Source of the DNA: Bacillota bacterium
GTDB lineage: Bacteria; Bacillota; Clostridia; Christensenellales; CALWSW01
DNA length: 5,299 nucleotides
Direction of reading: 5' to 3'
Assembly: GCA_023402915.1 (NCBI GenBank)
Contig: JAEYFO010000138.1
Coordinates: forward strand, 1-5,299
Positions 5,186-5,299 of the stretch are shown one piece after another. The notes below the pieces were generated by a model that worked only from the letters and a program-made list of their open reading frames with translations, was not told the origin of the DNA and searched no databases. Numbering within the stretch: position 1 is the stretch's first letter; every line of letters starts with the position of its first letter. A program made the translations under genes and the position numbers.

Positions 5186-5299
5186 ATGAAATACGCCCTG
5201 CTGCGCGCACCCCATCCCAACGCCCGCTACGACGCGGAACTGGACCGCCTGACCGCCGCGGAACTTTCCTGCGTGGCACAGGCCATGCACATCCCCCTT
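5186..5299 (+). CDS. N-terminal start of a possible UPF0020/TRM11-like methyltransferase (partial)
   Basis: The gene runs off the right edge; 38 residues are visible from ATG at 5186. AAGGAG at 5169-5174 provides a ribosome binding site with an 11-nt spacing, slightly long but good in sequence. The N-terminus reads MKYALLRAPHPNARY followed by an Ala/Leu/Glu-rich helix containing LTAAELSCVAQAM. From memory of the family, SAM-dependent methyltransferases of the UPF0020/TRM11 type in Clostridia often begin with a similar strand, an HxxxY-like segment and an AELS helix; the resemblance is suggestive only. No catalytic motif lies within the window, so the assignment cannot be confirmed here. It is divergent from murG, with 253 nt between the two start codons. 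Confidence 0.75.
   Translation, partial: MKYALLRAPHPNARYDAELDRLTAAELSCVAQAMHIPL

Noticed and set aside
4933..5220. 96-codon N-terminal extension of murG
   Set aside because: The frame is open but there is no ribosome binding site for it, it would overlap the divergent gene start and the predicted promoter, and MurG homology begins exactly at the internal ATG at 4932.

Overview
The window looks like chromosomal DNA from a GC-rich member of the Firmicutes, probably a clostridial gut-type lineage. The evidence is G/C-rich third codon positions together with strong AGGAGG-like ribosome binding sites, intrinsic terminators with U-tracts, a LytTR-type response regulator, and a MurG paralogue of the GGGTAGHITPN type known from Bacilli and Clostridia. 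I assign lineage from these traits only and cannot name the genus. I see no tRNA, rRNA, CRISPR array, insertion sequence, transposase, integrase or phage gene.

Layout. On the + strand, positions 1-290 hold the C-terminal end of an unrecognised protein. A complete LytTR response regulator follows (335-1066) after a short gap and ends at a clear intrinsic terminator (1096-1123). Next is a NUDIX hydrolase (1256-1966) preceded by a GC-rich leader. A convergent intergenic region (1967-2144) holds three alternating inverted-repeat arms and a long symmetrical hairpin that can terminate transcription from both sides. On the - strand, a MurG-like glycosyltransferase (4932-3850) and a HEAT-repeat plus THUMP-like SAM-dependent RNA methyltransferase (3845-2145) are separated by only 4 nt and form a probable two-gene operon. 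A divergent intergenic region (4933-5185) carries a good extended -10 promoter reading towards murG and an imperfect 14-nt inverted repeat that overlaps its -35 box. At the right edge a + strand gene begins (5186) whose first 38 residues resemble the N-terminus of another UPF0020/TRM11-like methyltransferase.

How the genes relate. The response regulator has no sensor kinase beside it within the window, and the terminator behind it suggests it closes its own transcription unit. The NUDIX gene is probably an independent housecleaning or ADP-ribose-type hydrolase. MurG makes lipid II from lipid I at the cytoplasmic face of the membrane, while the co-transcribed methyltransferase most likely modifies tRNA or rRNA; their tight spacing points to shared expression rather than an obvious shared pathway. 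I find no convincing evidence for a new multi-gene system. The points most worth a second look are the HEAT-methyltransferase architecture, the inverted repeat at the murG promoter, the alternating hairpin arms after the NUDIX gene and the cysteine cluster in the NUDIX C-terminus.
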